Source of the DNA: an uncultured Ruminococcus sp.
Lineage (GTDB): Bacteria > Bacillota > Clostridia > Oscillospirales > Ruminococcaceae
Length of the DNA: 45,241 nt
Reading direction: 5' to 3'
Assembly: GCA_946413815.1 (NCBI GenBank)
Contig: CAMKMD010000030.1
Span: 1-45,241 of the forward strand
In this document: in pieces, positions 34,530-42,669 of the stretch
Layout: the number at the start of each line of letters is the position of its first letter
Numbering within the stretch: position 1 is the stretch's first letter
Position numbers and translations under genes: made by a program
The notes under the pieces: generated by a model
Databases searched by the model: none
Seen by the model: only the letters and a program-made list of their open reading frames with translations
What the model was told of the DNA's origin: nothing

Positions 34530-34593
34530 ATAAGATGAAGTTTTTCATCAGAGGAAAAACTACAGGCAATACCGCACAGAAAAGGACATCCTT

Positions 34594-35253
34594 ATGAAGA
34601 AGATCACTATTATCACCGGTCACTACGGTACCGGAAAGACAAATCTCTCCGTCAACCTTGCCGTAAAGGCAGCCGAGGAGGGAAGAAGCGTGGCTATCGC
34701 AGATCTTGATCTTGTTAATCCCTTTTTCCGCACAGCCGATTTCAAGGATCTGTTCGAGGAGAAGGGTATCAGGATGATCGCACCCGATTTTGCCAACAGC
34801 AATCTTGATATGCCTTCCATACAGTTCGATGTGGAGCAGCTCGCCATCAACGAGGACTGCCTTATCATCGATGTAGGCGGCGACGATGCCGGTGCAACGG
34901 CTCTCGGACGCTATGCGGAGGCACTTGCGCCGTTCCGTGAGGATACGGATATGTACTACGTCATAAACCAGCGCAGATACCTTACGGAGAACTCCGATGA
35001 GGCAGCTGAGCTTCTTTTTGAGATCGAGACTGCCGCAAGGATGAGACATACCGCTGTCGTGAACAACACCAATCTCGGCTGCGAGACCGATGCTTCGGTC
35101 ATAGAGAGCTCTGCACGCTTTGCAGAGGAGGTCTCAGCAAAGACCGGACTTCCGGTAGCCTTCACCACCTGCCCGGAGGAGCTCACAGAGCTTGCCGGAA
35201 AGCCGGGGTATATGCCCGTCAAGGTGTATGTAAAGCCCCTTTGGGAAAAATGA
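34594..35253 (+). CDS. P-loop ATPase (MinD/ParA-like) next to 2-oxoacid oxidoreductase genes
   Basis: The 219-residue protein has a P-loop GHYGTGKTN (9-17), a switch-like DLDLVNPFFRTADF (38-51) and LIIDVGGDDAG (about 89-99), so it belongs to the SIMIBI/MinD-ParA-type ATPases. It lacks membrane segments. Its exact role is unknown. To my recollection a homologue often precedes ferredoxin-dependent oxidoreductase genes in Clostridia, which suggests a part in cofactor insertion or assembly, but this is inference. The gene has its own promoter, and a bulged hairpin (35267-35294) separates it from the ferredoxin gene. Confidence 0.85.
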   Translation: MKKITIITGHYGTGKTNLSVNLAVKAAEEGRSVAIADLDLVNPFFRTADFKDLFEEKGIRMIAPDFANSNLDMPSIQFDVEQLAINEDCLIIDVGGDDAGATALGRYAEALAPFREDTDMYYVINQRRYLTENSDEAAELLFEIETAARMRHTAVVNNTNLGCETDASVIESSARFAEEVSAKTGLPVAFTTCPEELTELAGKPGYMPVKVYVKPLWEK

Positions 35254-35266
35254 AAACTCTGTCCGG

Positions 35267-35294
35267 AGCCGGGGAGAGGCCCCGGCCGGACGTG
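35267..35294. other. Intergenic hairpin between the ATPase and ferredoxin genes
   Basis: GTCCGG plus GCCGGGG on the left pairs with CCCCGGCCGGAC on the right, about 12 bp with a small bulge. There is no U-run after it, so it is more likely an mRNA processing or stability element, or a partial attenuator, than a terminator. Confidence 0.55.
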
Positions 35295-35320
35295 TTATAC
35301 AGAATGGAAGGAGTGTAATT

Positions 35321-35527
35321 ATGGCTAAGATGACTGTTATTACCGAGCGCTGCAAGGGATGTGCGCTTTGTACCACAGCCTGTCCCAAGAAGATCGTCGA
35401 GCTTCAGAAGGAAAAGCGTAACAAGAAGGGTTACTTCTACGCTGTATGTACCGACGAATCCCAGTGTATAGGCTGCGCTATGTGCGCTATGATGTGTCCC
35501 GACTGTGCTATAGTCGTTGAAAAGTAA
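35321..35527 (+). CDS. 4Fe-4S ferredoxin-type delta subunit of 2-oxoacid oxidoreductase
   Basis: The 68-residue protein has two CxxCxxCxxxCP cluster motifs: C11, C14, C17 and C21 in CKGCALCTTACP, and a second set in CIGCAMCAMMCP near 49-60. It should bind two [4Fe-4S] clusters and pass electrons from the catalytic subunits to ferredoxin. It is the first of four co-oriented subunit genes and has GGAAGGAG before its ATG. Confidence 0.93.
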   Translation: MAKMTVITERCKGCALCTTACPKKIVELQKEKRNKKGYFYAVCTDESQCIGCAMCAMMCPDCAIVVEK

Positions 35528-35552
35528 ACAAGGAGAAAAGGAGCTGTTAACT

Positions 35553-36611
35553 TTGGAAAGAAATCTTATGAAGGGTAACGAGGCTCTGGCAGAGGCTGCA
35601 ATAAGAGCCGGCTGTAAGTGCTTCTTCGGATACCCCATCACACCCCAGACAGAGCTTGCCGCTTATATGGCAAAGCGTATGCACAAGGCAGGAGGCGTTT
35701 TCCTCCAGGCTGAGTCCGAGATCGCTGCTATCAACATGGTCCTCGGCGCAGCTTCAACAGGCGTAAGAGCTATGACCTCATCCTCCTCTCCCGGAGTATC
35801 ACTCAAGAGCGAGGGCGTTTCATATATCGCAGGCTCAGACCTTCCCGCAGTCATCATCAACGTACAGAGAGGCGGCCCGGGTCTCGGTGGCATCCAGCCT
35901 TCACAGGCTGACTACTGGCAGGCTACAAAGGCACTCGGCCACGGCGACTTCCAGCTGATCGTATATGCTCCCGCTTCCGTTCAGGAAATGGTAGACTTCG
36001 TAGTAAAGGCATTTGACAGCGCAGACAAGTACCGTATGCCTGTTATGATCCTCGCTGACGGTCTTCTCGGCCAGATGATGGAGCCCGTATCCTTCCCCGA
36101 GATCAATCCCGATGCTTACGACAAGAGCAGCTGGGCTGCAAACGGCCACGGCTTCAAGAGAGAGCACCATATCATCAACTCCCTCTACCTCAAGCCCGAT
36201 GAGCTTGAGAAGTCCGTTGTGGACAGATACAAGAAGTATGATATCATCAAGGAGACTGAGACAGACGCAGAGCTCTACCTCACAGAGGACTGCGATATCC
36301 TTCTCTGTGCATTCGGCGCTACAGCAAGAGTCGTAAAGTCTGCTGTAAACGATGCAAGAGCACAGGGCATCAAGGCTGGTCTCTTCCGCCCCAAGACACT
36401 CTGGCCCTTCCCTGTAAAGGAGATCAACGAGGCTGCAAAGAATGCTAAGGTACTCCTGAGCGTTGAGATGTCCATGGGACAGATGGTAGACGATATCAAG
36501 CTCGCTATCAACTGCTCAAAGCCCGTAGAATTCTACGGCAGAACAGGCGGCGTTATCCCCACACCTGTTGAAGTACTTGAGCAGATCAAGAAGATCGGAG
36601 GTACTCTCTAA
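35553..36611 (+). CDS. vorB: 2-oxoacid:ferredoxin oxidoreductase alpha subunit (VorB type)
   Basis: This is the alpha subunit of a VOR/KOR-type enzyme that interconverts 2-oxoacids and acyl-CoA with ferredoxin. The 352-residue protein begins MERNLMKGNEALAEAAIRAGCK, followed by FFGYPITPQTELAAYMAKRM, both typical of VorB. The TTG at 35553 is chosen as start because GGAG lies nine bases before it and the product then has the family N terminus; the next ATG (35568) has no ribosome-binding site. Substrate is most likely a branched-chain oxoacid (3-methyl-2-oxobutanoate), but 2-oxoglutarate cannot be excluded. Its stop overlaps the beta-subunit start by one base. Confidence 0.9.
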   Translation: MERNLMKGNEALAEAAIRAGCKCFFGYPITPQTELAAYMAKRMHKAGGVFLQAESEIAAINMVLGAASTGVRAMTSSSSPGVSLKSEGVSYIAGSDLPAVIINVQRGGPGLGGIQPSQADYWQATKALGHGDFQLIVYAPASVQEMVDFVVKAFDSADKYRMPVMILADGLLGQMMEPVSFPEINPDAYDKSSWAANGHGFKREHHIINSLYLKPDELEKSVVDRYKKYDIIKETETDAELYLTEDCDILLCAFGATARVVKSAVNDARAQGIKAGLFRPKTLWPFPVKEINEAAKNAKVLLSVEMSMGQMVDDIKLAINCSKPVEFYGRTGGVIPTPVEVLEQIKKIGGTL

Positions 36612-37381
36612 TGGCTGTTGTATTTGAAAGACCCAAGTCTCTTATAGACGTTCCTACACATTACTGCCCCGGCTGTACTCATGGTATCGTTCACCGCATC
36701 CTTGCAGAGGTAATCGATGAAATGGGTATCGAGGGCGATACTATCGGTGTATGTCCTGTTGGCTGCTCCGTTATGGCTTACGATTACTTCAACTGTGATA
36801 TGATCGAGGCTGCTCACGGACGCGCTCCGGCTGTAGCTACAGGCGTTAAGCGCACAAACCCTGACAAGTTCGTATTTACATACCAGGGCGACGGCGACCT
36901 TGCCGCTATCGGTACTGCTGAGACTGTACACGTTGCTGCAAGAGGCGAGAATATCGTTGTTATCTTCATCAACAACACTATCTACGGTATGACAGGCGGC
37001 CAGATGGCTCCTACAACTCTTCCCGGCCAGGTTACACAGACCACTCCCTTCGGACGTGATCCCAGACTTGCAGGCTATCCTGTAAGAGTAAGCGAAATGG
37101 TAGCTACTCTCTCCGGCACAGCTCTTGCTCAGCGTGTTGCCGTTGACAGCATCCCCCACATCCGTGATGCCAAGAAGGCTATCCGCAAGGCATTCGAGAA
37201 CCAGAAGGCAGGCAAGGGTCTCTCACTCGTTGAGGTACTTTCCACCTGTCCCACAAACTGGGGCCTTACTCCTGTTGAGGCTATCAAGCGTCTCCAGGAC
37301 GAGATGATCCCCTACTATCCTCTCGGCGTATACAAGGACGTTGACGAGGGAGTATTCCCCAAGGAAGGAGGCGAGGAATAA
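36611..37381 (+). CDS. 2-oxoacid:ferredoxin oxidoreductase beta subunit (thiamine diphosphate)
   Basis: The 256-residue subunit binds thiamine diphosphate. It has HYCPGCTHGIVHRILAEV (about 17-34), GVCPVGCSVMAYDYF, HGRAPAVATGVKR and the TPP/metal motif GDGDLAAIG with INNTIYGMTGGQ (about 96-130). Cysteines near the N terminus are those that hold a [4Fe-4S] cluster in this family. It overlaps both neighbours by one base (TAATG), a sign of coupled translation in a fixed subunit ratio. Confidence 0.94.
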   Translation: MAVVFERPKSLIDVPTHYCPGCTHGIVHRILAEVIDEMGIEGDTIGVCPVGCSVMAYDYFNCDMIEAAHGRAPAVATGVKRTNPDKFVFTYQGDGDLAAIGTAETVHVAARGENIVVIFINNTIYGMTGGQMAPTTLPGQVTQTTPFGRDPRLAGYPVRVSEMVATLSGTALAQRVAVDSIPHIRDAKKAIRKAFENQKAGKGLSLVEVLSTCPTNWGLTPVEAIKRLQDEMIPYYPLGVYKDVDEGVFPKEGGEE

Positions 37382-37914
37382 TGGCAACAACTGAGATACT
37401 TCTCGCAGGCTTCGGCGGTCAGGGTATCCTCTTCGCCGGCAAGATCCTCGCTTACTGCGGCCTTATGGACGGCAAGGAGCTCTCATGGCTCCCCTCCTAC
37501 GGTCCTGAGATGCGCGGAGGCACCTGCAACTGCTCCGTATGTGTATCCGATCAGCCCATCGGTTCTCCGCTGGTACTGACTCCCGATATCCTTATCGCTA
37601 TGAACCAGCCTTCCTTCGACAAGTTCGTCAAGGAAGTACGTCCCGGCGGAAAGGTATTCTTCGACAGCGGCCTCATCGAGCCCAACACTGACAGAAAGGA
37701 TATCGAGCTCTTCGGTATCCCCTCACAGCAGATGGCAGATGACAATGCTCTCAAGGGCGGCTCCAACATCATCCTTCTCGGCAAGGTGATCAAGGAGACA
37801 GGAATCTTCTCACTTGATATCATGAAGAAGGGTATCGAGAAGGTAGTTCCGCCTTCAAAGGCTGCTCTCATTCCCAACAATTTCAAGGCTATCGAGCTTG
37901 GAATGAATGCCTGA
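37381..37914 (+). CDS. 2-oxoacid:ferredoxin oxidoreductase gamma subunit
   Basis: The 177-residue protein has the gamma-subunit signature ILLAGFGGQGILFAGKILAYCG (6-27), LPSYGPEMRGGTCNCSV and ILIAMNQPSFDKF, the usual pattern of the 2-oxoacid:acceptor oxidoreductase gamma domain. It completes a four-subunit (delta, alpha, beta, gamma) enzyme. The next gene starts 12 bp later, so it may belong to the same transcript. Confidence 0.94.
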   Translation: MATTEILLAGFGGQGILFAGKILAYCGLMDGKELSWLPSYGPEMRGGTCNCSVCVSDQPIGSPLVLTPDILIAMNQPSFDKFVKEVRPGGKVFFDSGLIEPNTDRKDIELFGIPSQQMADDNALKGGSNIILLGKVIKETGIFSLDIMKKGIEKVVPPSKAALIPNNFKAIELGMNA

Positions 37915-37925
37915 ACGGAGGTTGT

Positions 37926-39203
37926 ATGACTAAAGCAGAAAAGAAGGTGGTCGGCTTTGTAAGCCGTCACATTCTGATATTCGGCTTTGTTGCGGTCTCT
38001 GTCTTTGCGTTTATGATACGGTATTCCTTCTTTCCGCAGCGCTCCGCTGACTGGCAGATCTATCTTTCAAAGTGGATCACCGATCTCGGCTCACATCCGG
38101 GGCTCAGCGGCATCGGTGAGAATATAGGCGAATACAATGTCCCCTATATGCTCTTCCTGAATATAGCTGCAAGGACACCGTTTGAAGACTTATATGAAGT
38201 AAAGCTGTTCTCCATCGTCTTTGACTACCTGCTTGCAGGAGCTGCTGCAATGCTGGTATACAGGAATTCCGGAGCAAAGGGCGCCGGTATGAGCCTTGCT
38301 GCATATGCAGCAGTGCTCATGACGCCGGTAGCCTTTATAGACTCCGCATGGTGGAGCCAGTGTGACAGTATTTATTCCTTCGGCGTAGTGCTCAGCCTTT
38401 ATTACCTCACAAAGGAAAAATACGGCTGGTGCTGGTTCTGGTTCGGAATAGCCTTTTCCTTCAAGCTGCAGGCGGTATTCTTCCTGCCTGTGCTTGTGAT
38501 ATGCTATTTCGCATCAAGGAAGATGAGTATACTGAATGTGCTTATTGCCATAGGTACCTTTGTGTTCCTCCTTGTACCTGCACTTATAGCAGGCAGGGGA
38601 CTGAAGGACACCTTCGGCATCTATGTTGCACAGACAGGGCTTTACGGCCAGCTTACGCTGAATACGCCGAATCTTTACAGCATCCTTCCCGGCGATTCCA
38701 TAGATATGTTCCAGCCGGCAGCTGTATACCTCACAGCAGGTGTACTGGGTGCTGCAGCCTGTCTCTTCATAAAGAGAGGACTGCATTCCGCTTATTCCTA
38801 CATCACCCTCGCATTCTGGACGGTAACGGTATGCACATATCTGCTGCCCTCAATGCATGAGAGATACACCTATCTTTCATGTATCCTTTCCATCATCTGG
38901 GCTGCCTTCGGAAGAAAGAGGTATGATGTTCTTATTGCGGGAACGGTAAACGTTGTGAGCATAAGAAGCTGGATGGCCTATATGTTCCAGCAGGAAGTCA
39001 ATTTCGTGCTTCTTGCCTTCGTTACCTTAGCCGTTATTATCATTGTTTCCACAAGGCTCTTCACACTCAGGGACGAACCCATTCCCGCAGAGGAAGCTGC
39101 TGAAGAGAAGACAGAGGAAGCTCCGGCAGAGGAAAAGAAGACAAAGAAAAAGTCTGACAAGAAGACTGAGGAAAAGACTCCGGAAACTGTAAAAGCCGGT
39201 TAA
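37926..39203 (+). CDS. Multi-pass membrane protein resembling GT-C glycosyltransferases
   Basis: The 425-residue protein has about ten hydrophobic segments (about 10-380). It carries a charged ADWQIYLSKWI loop after the first membrane segment, WWSQCDSIYSFG and a late MHERYTYL motif, all features of GT-C (ALG/PIG-M-like) enzymes that use polyprenyl-phosphate sugars. A mannosyl- or glucosyltransferase acting on cell-surface glycans or glycoproteins is a reasonable guess. The C-terminal 45 residues are a Lys/Glu-rich, low-complexity tail. The ATG at 37926 has GGAGG before it. It is the last gene before a terminator, and co-transcription with the oxoacid genes is likely by spacing but functionally unexplained. 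Confidence 0.75.
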   Translation: MTKAEKKVVGFVSRHILIFGFVAVSVFAFMIRYSFFPQRSADWQIYLSKWITDLGSHPGLSGIGENIGEYNVPYMLFLNIAARTPFEDLYEVKLFSIVFDYLLAGAAAMLVYRNSGAKGAGMSLAAYAAVLMTPVAFIDSAWWSQCDSIYSFGVVLSLYYLTKEKYGWCWFWFGIAFSFKLQAVFFLPVLVICYFASRKMSILNVLIAIGTFVFLLVPALIAGRGLKDTFGIYVAQTGLYGQLTLNTPNLYSILPGDSIDMFQPAAVYLTAGVLGAAACLFIKRGLHSAYSYITLAFWTVTVCTYLLPSMHERYTYLSCILSIIWAAFGRKRYDVLIAGTVNVVSIRSWMAYMFQQEVNFVLLAFVTLAVIIIVSTRLFTLRDEPIPAEEAAEEKTEEAPAEEKKTKKKSDKKTEEKTPETVKAG

Positions 39204-39216
39204 CGGATAAAAATTA

Positions 39217-39242
39217 AAGGACTGCCGTGTGCAGTCCTTTTT
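39217..39242 (+). terminator. Intrinsic terminator after the GT-C-like gene
   Basis: AAAGGACTGC (39217-39226) pairs with GCAGTCCTTT (39231-39240) around a 4-nt loop, with a TTT tail. Confidence 0.9.
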
Positions 39243-39251
39243 CATTAACTG

Positions 39252-39291
39252 AAAAAGCCATAAAGAAGCAGACACTTCTTTATGGCTTTTT
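39252..39291. terminator. Bidirectional 17-bp hairpin terminator
   Basis: AAAAAGCCATAAAGAAG (39252-39268) pairs perfectly with its complement (39275-39291) around a 6-nt loop. A-run and T-run ends allow termination on both strands. It serves the minus-strand XRE regulator and backs up the terminator just before it. Confidence 0.9.
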
Positions 39292-39341
39292 GTTTCCGGG
39301 TCTTTTCTTTTACAAGAATATATGCTATAATAGTATGTACA

Positions 39342-40070
39342 TCAATAGCCCCTGTTGTTCTCGCTGCCGTGGTACTTGGTACGTGTGCGGACGATGCTCT
39401 CCTCGCTTCGCTTGATGAGGTTGAGGAGTGAGGATGAATACTGTGCATAGTCCTTCTGAAGTGTTGAGGTAGTGAGATAGAGGGTGTCGAAGTTGTCAAC
39501 GCAGTCGTTTCCGTCAAGTGGTATGCCGCTGGAAGCAGCCTTGATGTCTGCCTCGCTCATTGATATGATGGCGTTTGCGCTGTCGTTGGCGATCACCTTT
39601 GGAACACGGAAAAGCTTCTGGTCATTATGCGGGTTCGCATTGTATATGATACGGAACAGCTTGTAGATAGTCAGCATAAGGTAGGAGGATACTTCCTTGA
39701 TAAGGGTTATGCTGCCGGCCTTCTGTGCAAGACTGAACAGGAGACTGATGGAGTTGTTGATGATACGGCGGTTGAAGTTGATGATCTCCGGAGAGGGCAT
39801 TTTCAGTGTGTTGTTTCCGTCATCATCCGGGATATCCTCGATGGATATGGTCTTTCCCTCCGGCTCGGGGGTGCGGCCGAGGAGGTAGTCGCAGGATACA
39901 TTATAATAGTCGGCGATCTTTACAAGGAAGTTGAGGCCGCATTCTCTTATGCCCTTCTCGTAGTGGGAAAGCAGGGCCTGAGAGATGCCGAGGTCTGAAG
40001 CAGCCTGCTTCTGGCTGATATGTCTTTCCTTCCTCTGAAGGGTGATTATCCTGGCGAAATCTGAATTCAT
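39342..40070 (-). CDS. XRE-family transcriptional regulator
   Basis: The 242-residue protein has an N-terminal HTH_3/XRE domain (about 7-62; QKQAASDLGISQALLSHYEKG), followed by the common 'LNFLVKIADYYNVSCDYLLGRT' segment. The C-terminal 160 residues are mostly helical and match no sensor domain I know; they may serve for dimerisation or ligand binding. The ATG is preceded by AAAGGAGG. It is divergent from the histidine phosphatase gene, and tandem TTTGTACA sites in the shared intergenic region are candidate operators. Confidence 0.88.
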   Translation of the reverse strand: MNSDFARIITLQRKERHISQKQAASDLGISQALLSHYEKGIRECGLNFLVKIADYYNVSCDYLLGRTPEPEGKTISIEDIPDDDGNNTLKMPSPEIINFNRRIINNSISLLFSLAQKAGSITLIKEVSSYLMLTIYKLFRIIYNANPHNDQKLFRVPKVIANDSANAIISMSEADIKAASSGIPLDGNDCVDNFDTLYLTTSTLQKDYAQYSSSLLNLIKRSEESIVRTRTKYHGSENNRGY

Positions 40071-40140
40071 TTTTCATGTCCTCCTTTATAAAACAACACG
40101 CTGCCCGTTTCTGCGGGAAACACCTTACTAATATAATATT

Positions 40141-40169
40141 ATTATAATACAAAATGTATAAATAGTAAA
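40141..40169 (-). promoter_or_regulatory. Promoter of the XRE regulator
   Basis: On the minus strand TTTACT (40164-40169) and TATAAT (40141-40146) have a 17-bp spacer. The leader is about 65 nt and contains a small GC hairpin. Confidence 0.65.
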
Positions 40170-40250
40170 TACTGTGAAATATGAAATTTTCATGTTTTTT
40201 TCAGTAGATTTTTGTAGGAAATACTAAGAGTTAAAAAAATGTCGGTTTCT

Positions 40251-40267
40251 TTTGTACAGTTTGTACA
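40251..40267. promoter_or_regulatory. Tandem TTTGTACA sites, candidate operator
   Basis: TTTGTACA occurs at 40251-40258 and again at 40260-40267, each containing the palindrome TGTACA. The spacing of 9 bp is about one helical turn. It lies directly upstream of the histidine phosphatase ribosome-binding site and faces the XRE gene, so autoregulation or local control is plausible. Confidence 0.45.
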
Positions 40268-40285
40268 TGGAAGAAAGGAGCAAAT

Positions 40286-40930
40286 ATGAAGGGTTACAGG
40301 ATAAGCCTTATCCGTCACGGCATGACGGTGGCAAACGAGATGGGTATATATATCGGCTCGACGGATATGCCGCTTTCAGACAAGGGTGCTGCGGAGCTTG
40401 CGGCCAAGATGGACGAATTCGATTACCCGAAGGTACACAGGGTCTATACCTCGCCGCTGAAAAGATGCGTCGAGACTGCGGATATCCTCTATCCGTACAC
40501 GGAGACATCTATAGTGCCGGAGCTGAGGGAGGCTGACCTCGGAAAGTTCGAGAACAAGAGCGTGGACGAGCTGGTGGGCCGCGAGGACTACAAGGCCTGG
40601 CTCAGCGGCGGGAAGGATTCACGTCCGCCGGAGGGCGAGAGCCTTGAGGAGCTGACTGCAAGGTGCTACACGGCTATACACGGCATAATCAACGATATGA
40701 TGCACACAGGCATCACCCGCGCGGCTGTCATCACTCATGCGGGCATAATCTCCAATCTGCTCACAGGCTTCGGCCTGCCTAAGTACGACCCCAAGTACCT
40801 GACAGCAGGGGCAGGCGAGGGATTTGATATAATGGTATCGGCTCAGATGTGGCTAAGCTCACAGGCCTTCGAGATACTCGGCTACTGTCCCTATGAGCGG
40901 ATGGCAGGAGAAGAGGATGACCTGTACTGA
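40286..40930 (+). CDS. Histidine phosphatase family protein (phosphoglycerate-mutase-like)
   Basis: The 214-residue protein has the RHG phosphate-pocket motif with the nucleophile H11 (SLIRHGMTVANE), YTSPLKRCVETADIL (about 52-66), the acid ELREADLGKFENKS and the second catalytic His in VITHAG. All catalytic elements are present. Such proteins can be phosphoglycerate mutases, alpha-ribazole phosphatases or general phosphatases; the length and motifs fit the broad-specificity or CobC-like group. The ribosome-binding site is AAAGGAG. It heads an operon with a membrane protein, an rluA-like gene and luxS. Confidence 0.88.
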   Translation: MKGYRISLIRHGMTVANEMGIYIGSTDMPLSDKGAAELAAKMDEFDYPKVHRVYTSPLKRCVETADILYPYTETSIVPELREADLGKFENKSVDELVGREDYKAWLSGGKDSRPPEGESLEELTARCYTAIHGIINDMMHTGITRAAVITHAGIISNLLTGFGLPKYDPKYLTAGAGEGFDIMVSAQMWLSSQAFEILGYCPYERMAGEEDDLY

Positions 40931-40991
40931 TATAGTATGATACCGGGAATTCTGCACATACTACCTCTGTACTATATTACGGAGGGATGCT

Positions 40992-41780
40992 ATGAAGACC
41001 GGAGAACTTATACGCTATTCCCGGCGGCTGATAAAGGGGCAGCGTGCGGGACTGCTGCTGATATGCCTGCTGCCTGTATGTGCTTCTGTGACGCTGCGGA
41101 CGGCAGAAACAGCGGCATACTGCATGATGCTTTACTTCGGCGGCAGACCGGCAGAGCTTTTTACCTCGGAGACTGCCATGCTTGCGGCGGCGGTATTTGC
41201 TGCCCTGCGCTGCATAGTCTGCGCTCCGCTGAGATTTGCCGCAGCCCGCAGGCTCTGGGAGACCACTGAGAGGAGAGAACACCTTACGCCGGTGACGGAG
41301 CTTCTCACACAGGGGAGGTTCCTCCGACGGAGCGCAGGTGCAGCCTTCCTTGTAAAGATAACAGGTGCGCTCGCACTGATGCCGGCGGCTGCATCCGGCG
41401 CTGCCGCATATCTTGTGCTGCGTGACGGCGCCGGCACAGAGGAGCTCTTCGGAGTCCTCCACTGCACAGTGCTGACAGGGATACTTCTTGTGTGGTGGAT
41501 AAAGGTTAAAACAGGCATGGCGGCCGTGCCCTTCCTTATGGCCGCAGATGACGGCATATCGCCGGTCAGGCTCCTTATCCGTTCACAGAGGCTGATGAGA
41601 GGGAGAAAGAGGGTATTCGTATTCCTTGCCTTTCGTTACCTCCTCTCCGCCTTTTTTCTCTTCCCGCTGCCCGAGGCCGGCACAGCTGCTGCCCTGAGCG
41701 TTTCCATATTCCTCAGGGAGGACGAATACCGGGAGGAACGCAGGGCGGCGATGATAAAGAGCAGCATAAGAACAGCATGA
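40992..41780 (+). CDS. Membrane protein of unknown function
   Basis: I do not recognise the family. The 262-residue protein has a basic N terminus and about five hydrophobic segments (about 18-36, 62-78, 115-138, 150-170 and 208-230). The loops are Arg-rich, and the C terminus is charged. The overall layout (paired hydrophobic helices with long basic loops) recalls the DUF975-type or glycerophosphodiesterase membrane-domain families, but I cannot assign it. The ATG follows CGGAGGG. It lies between the histidine phosphatase and rluA genes with gaps of 61 and 13 bp. Confidence 0.72.
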   Translation: MKTGELIRYSRRLIKGQRAGLLLICLLPVCASVTLRTAETAAYCMMLYFGGRPAELFTSETAMLAAAVFAALRCIVCAPLRFAAARRLWETTERREHLTPVTELLTQGRFLRRSAGAAFLVKITGALALMPAAASGAAAYLVLRDGAGTEELFGVLHCTVLTGILLVWWIKVKTGMAAVPFLMAADDGISPVRLLIRSQRLMRGRKRVFVFLAFRYLLSAFFLFPLPEAGTAAALSVSIFLREDEYREERRAAMIKSSIRTA

Positions 41781-41793
41781 ACGGAGGGATGGA

Positions 41794-42669
41794 ATGGCTG
41801 AACTGAGATTCACGGCAGAGGAGGATATGACAGTGGAAGAACTGCTCAGGGTGAAAAACGGTGTGTCAAGGAGGCTGATAGCCTCTCTCAAGCATCAGGA
41901 GGGCGGCATCACCTGCGGCGGGATCCCTGTACGCACTATAGACAGGGTGAAAAAGGGTGATGTGGTAGTTCTGAGCGACAGCAGCGATGAACCGCTGGCG
42001 CCGGACCCGACACTCAACATTCCGGTAGTGTATGAGAACGAAAGCCTTGTGGTATTCAACAAGCCGCCGGGTGTACCTGTCCATCCGTCCCACAAGCACC
42101 GCAGCGGAACTCTCGGCAACTGGTTCGCCCATCTGTATCCGGGTCTGACCTTCCGTCCGGTGAGCCGTCTAGATGCGAATACTTCCGGGCTGTGCATAGC
42201 GGCAAAGGATCCTCACGCCGCGAACCGCCTGCAGGGTAACTGCCGGAAGGTATACTATGCCGTCGTACACGGCATAACGGAGGAGTCCGGCACAATAGAC
42301 GCTCCTATCGCCCGGGAGAAGGAGAGCATAATACTGCGCTGCGTGCGGGAGGACGGAAAGCCATCTGTGACCCATTACCGCAGGATAGCCTGCGTCGGGA
42401 AGTATTCGCTTCTCCGCCTTGAGCTTGAAACAGGAAGAACGCATCAGATAAGGGTACACTGTGCCTATACCGGCCATCCCCTTGCCGGGGACGACCTCTA
42501 CGGAGGCAGCCGTGAAGATATAGGCCGCCACGCTCTTCACTGCGGGGAGCTGACATTTCCCGACCCCATGACGGGAGAAGAGATAACACTCGTCTGTCCC
42601 CTGCCGGAGGATATGGCAGGGCTGACAGAATACAATATCACACAGGAGGAATTACAATGGAAAAAATAG
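41794..42669 (+). CDS. RluA-family pseudouridine synthase
   Basis: The 291-residue enzyme converts specific uridines in rRNA or tRNA to pseudouridine. It has an N-terminal S4-like RNA-binding domain (about 12-60), then the catalytic motif RPVSRLDANTSGL with D127, and the conserved RTHQIRVHCAYTGHPLAGDDLYGG. The usual HRLD reads SRLD, a change seen in some subfamilies. It cannot be assigned to RluC or RluD by eye, so no symbol is given. The ATG follows ACGGAGGG. Its last 13 bp overlap the start of luxS. Confidence 0.93.
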   Translation: MAELRFTAEEDMTVEELLRVKNGVSRRLIASLKHQEGGITCGGIPVRTIDRVKKGDVVVLSDSSDEPLAPDPTLNIPVVYENESLVVFNKPPGVPVHPSHKHRSGTLGNWFAHLYPGLTFRPVSRLDANTSGLCIAAKDPHAANRLQGNCRKVYYAVVHGITEESGTIDAPIAREKESIILRCVREDGKPSVTHYRRIACVGKYSLLRLELETGRTHQIRVHCAYTGHPLAGDDLYGGSREDIGRHALHCGELTFPDPMTGEEITLVCPLPEDMAGLTEYNITQEELQWKK

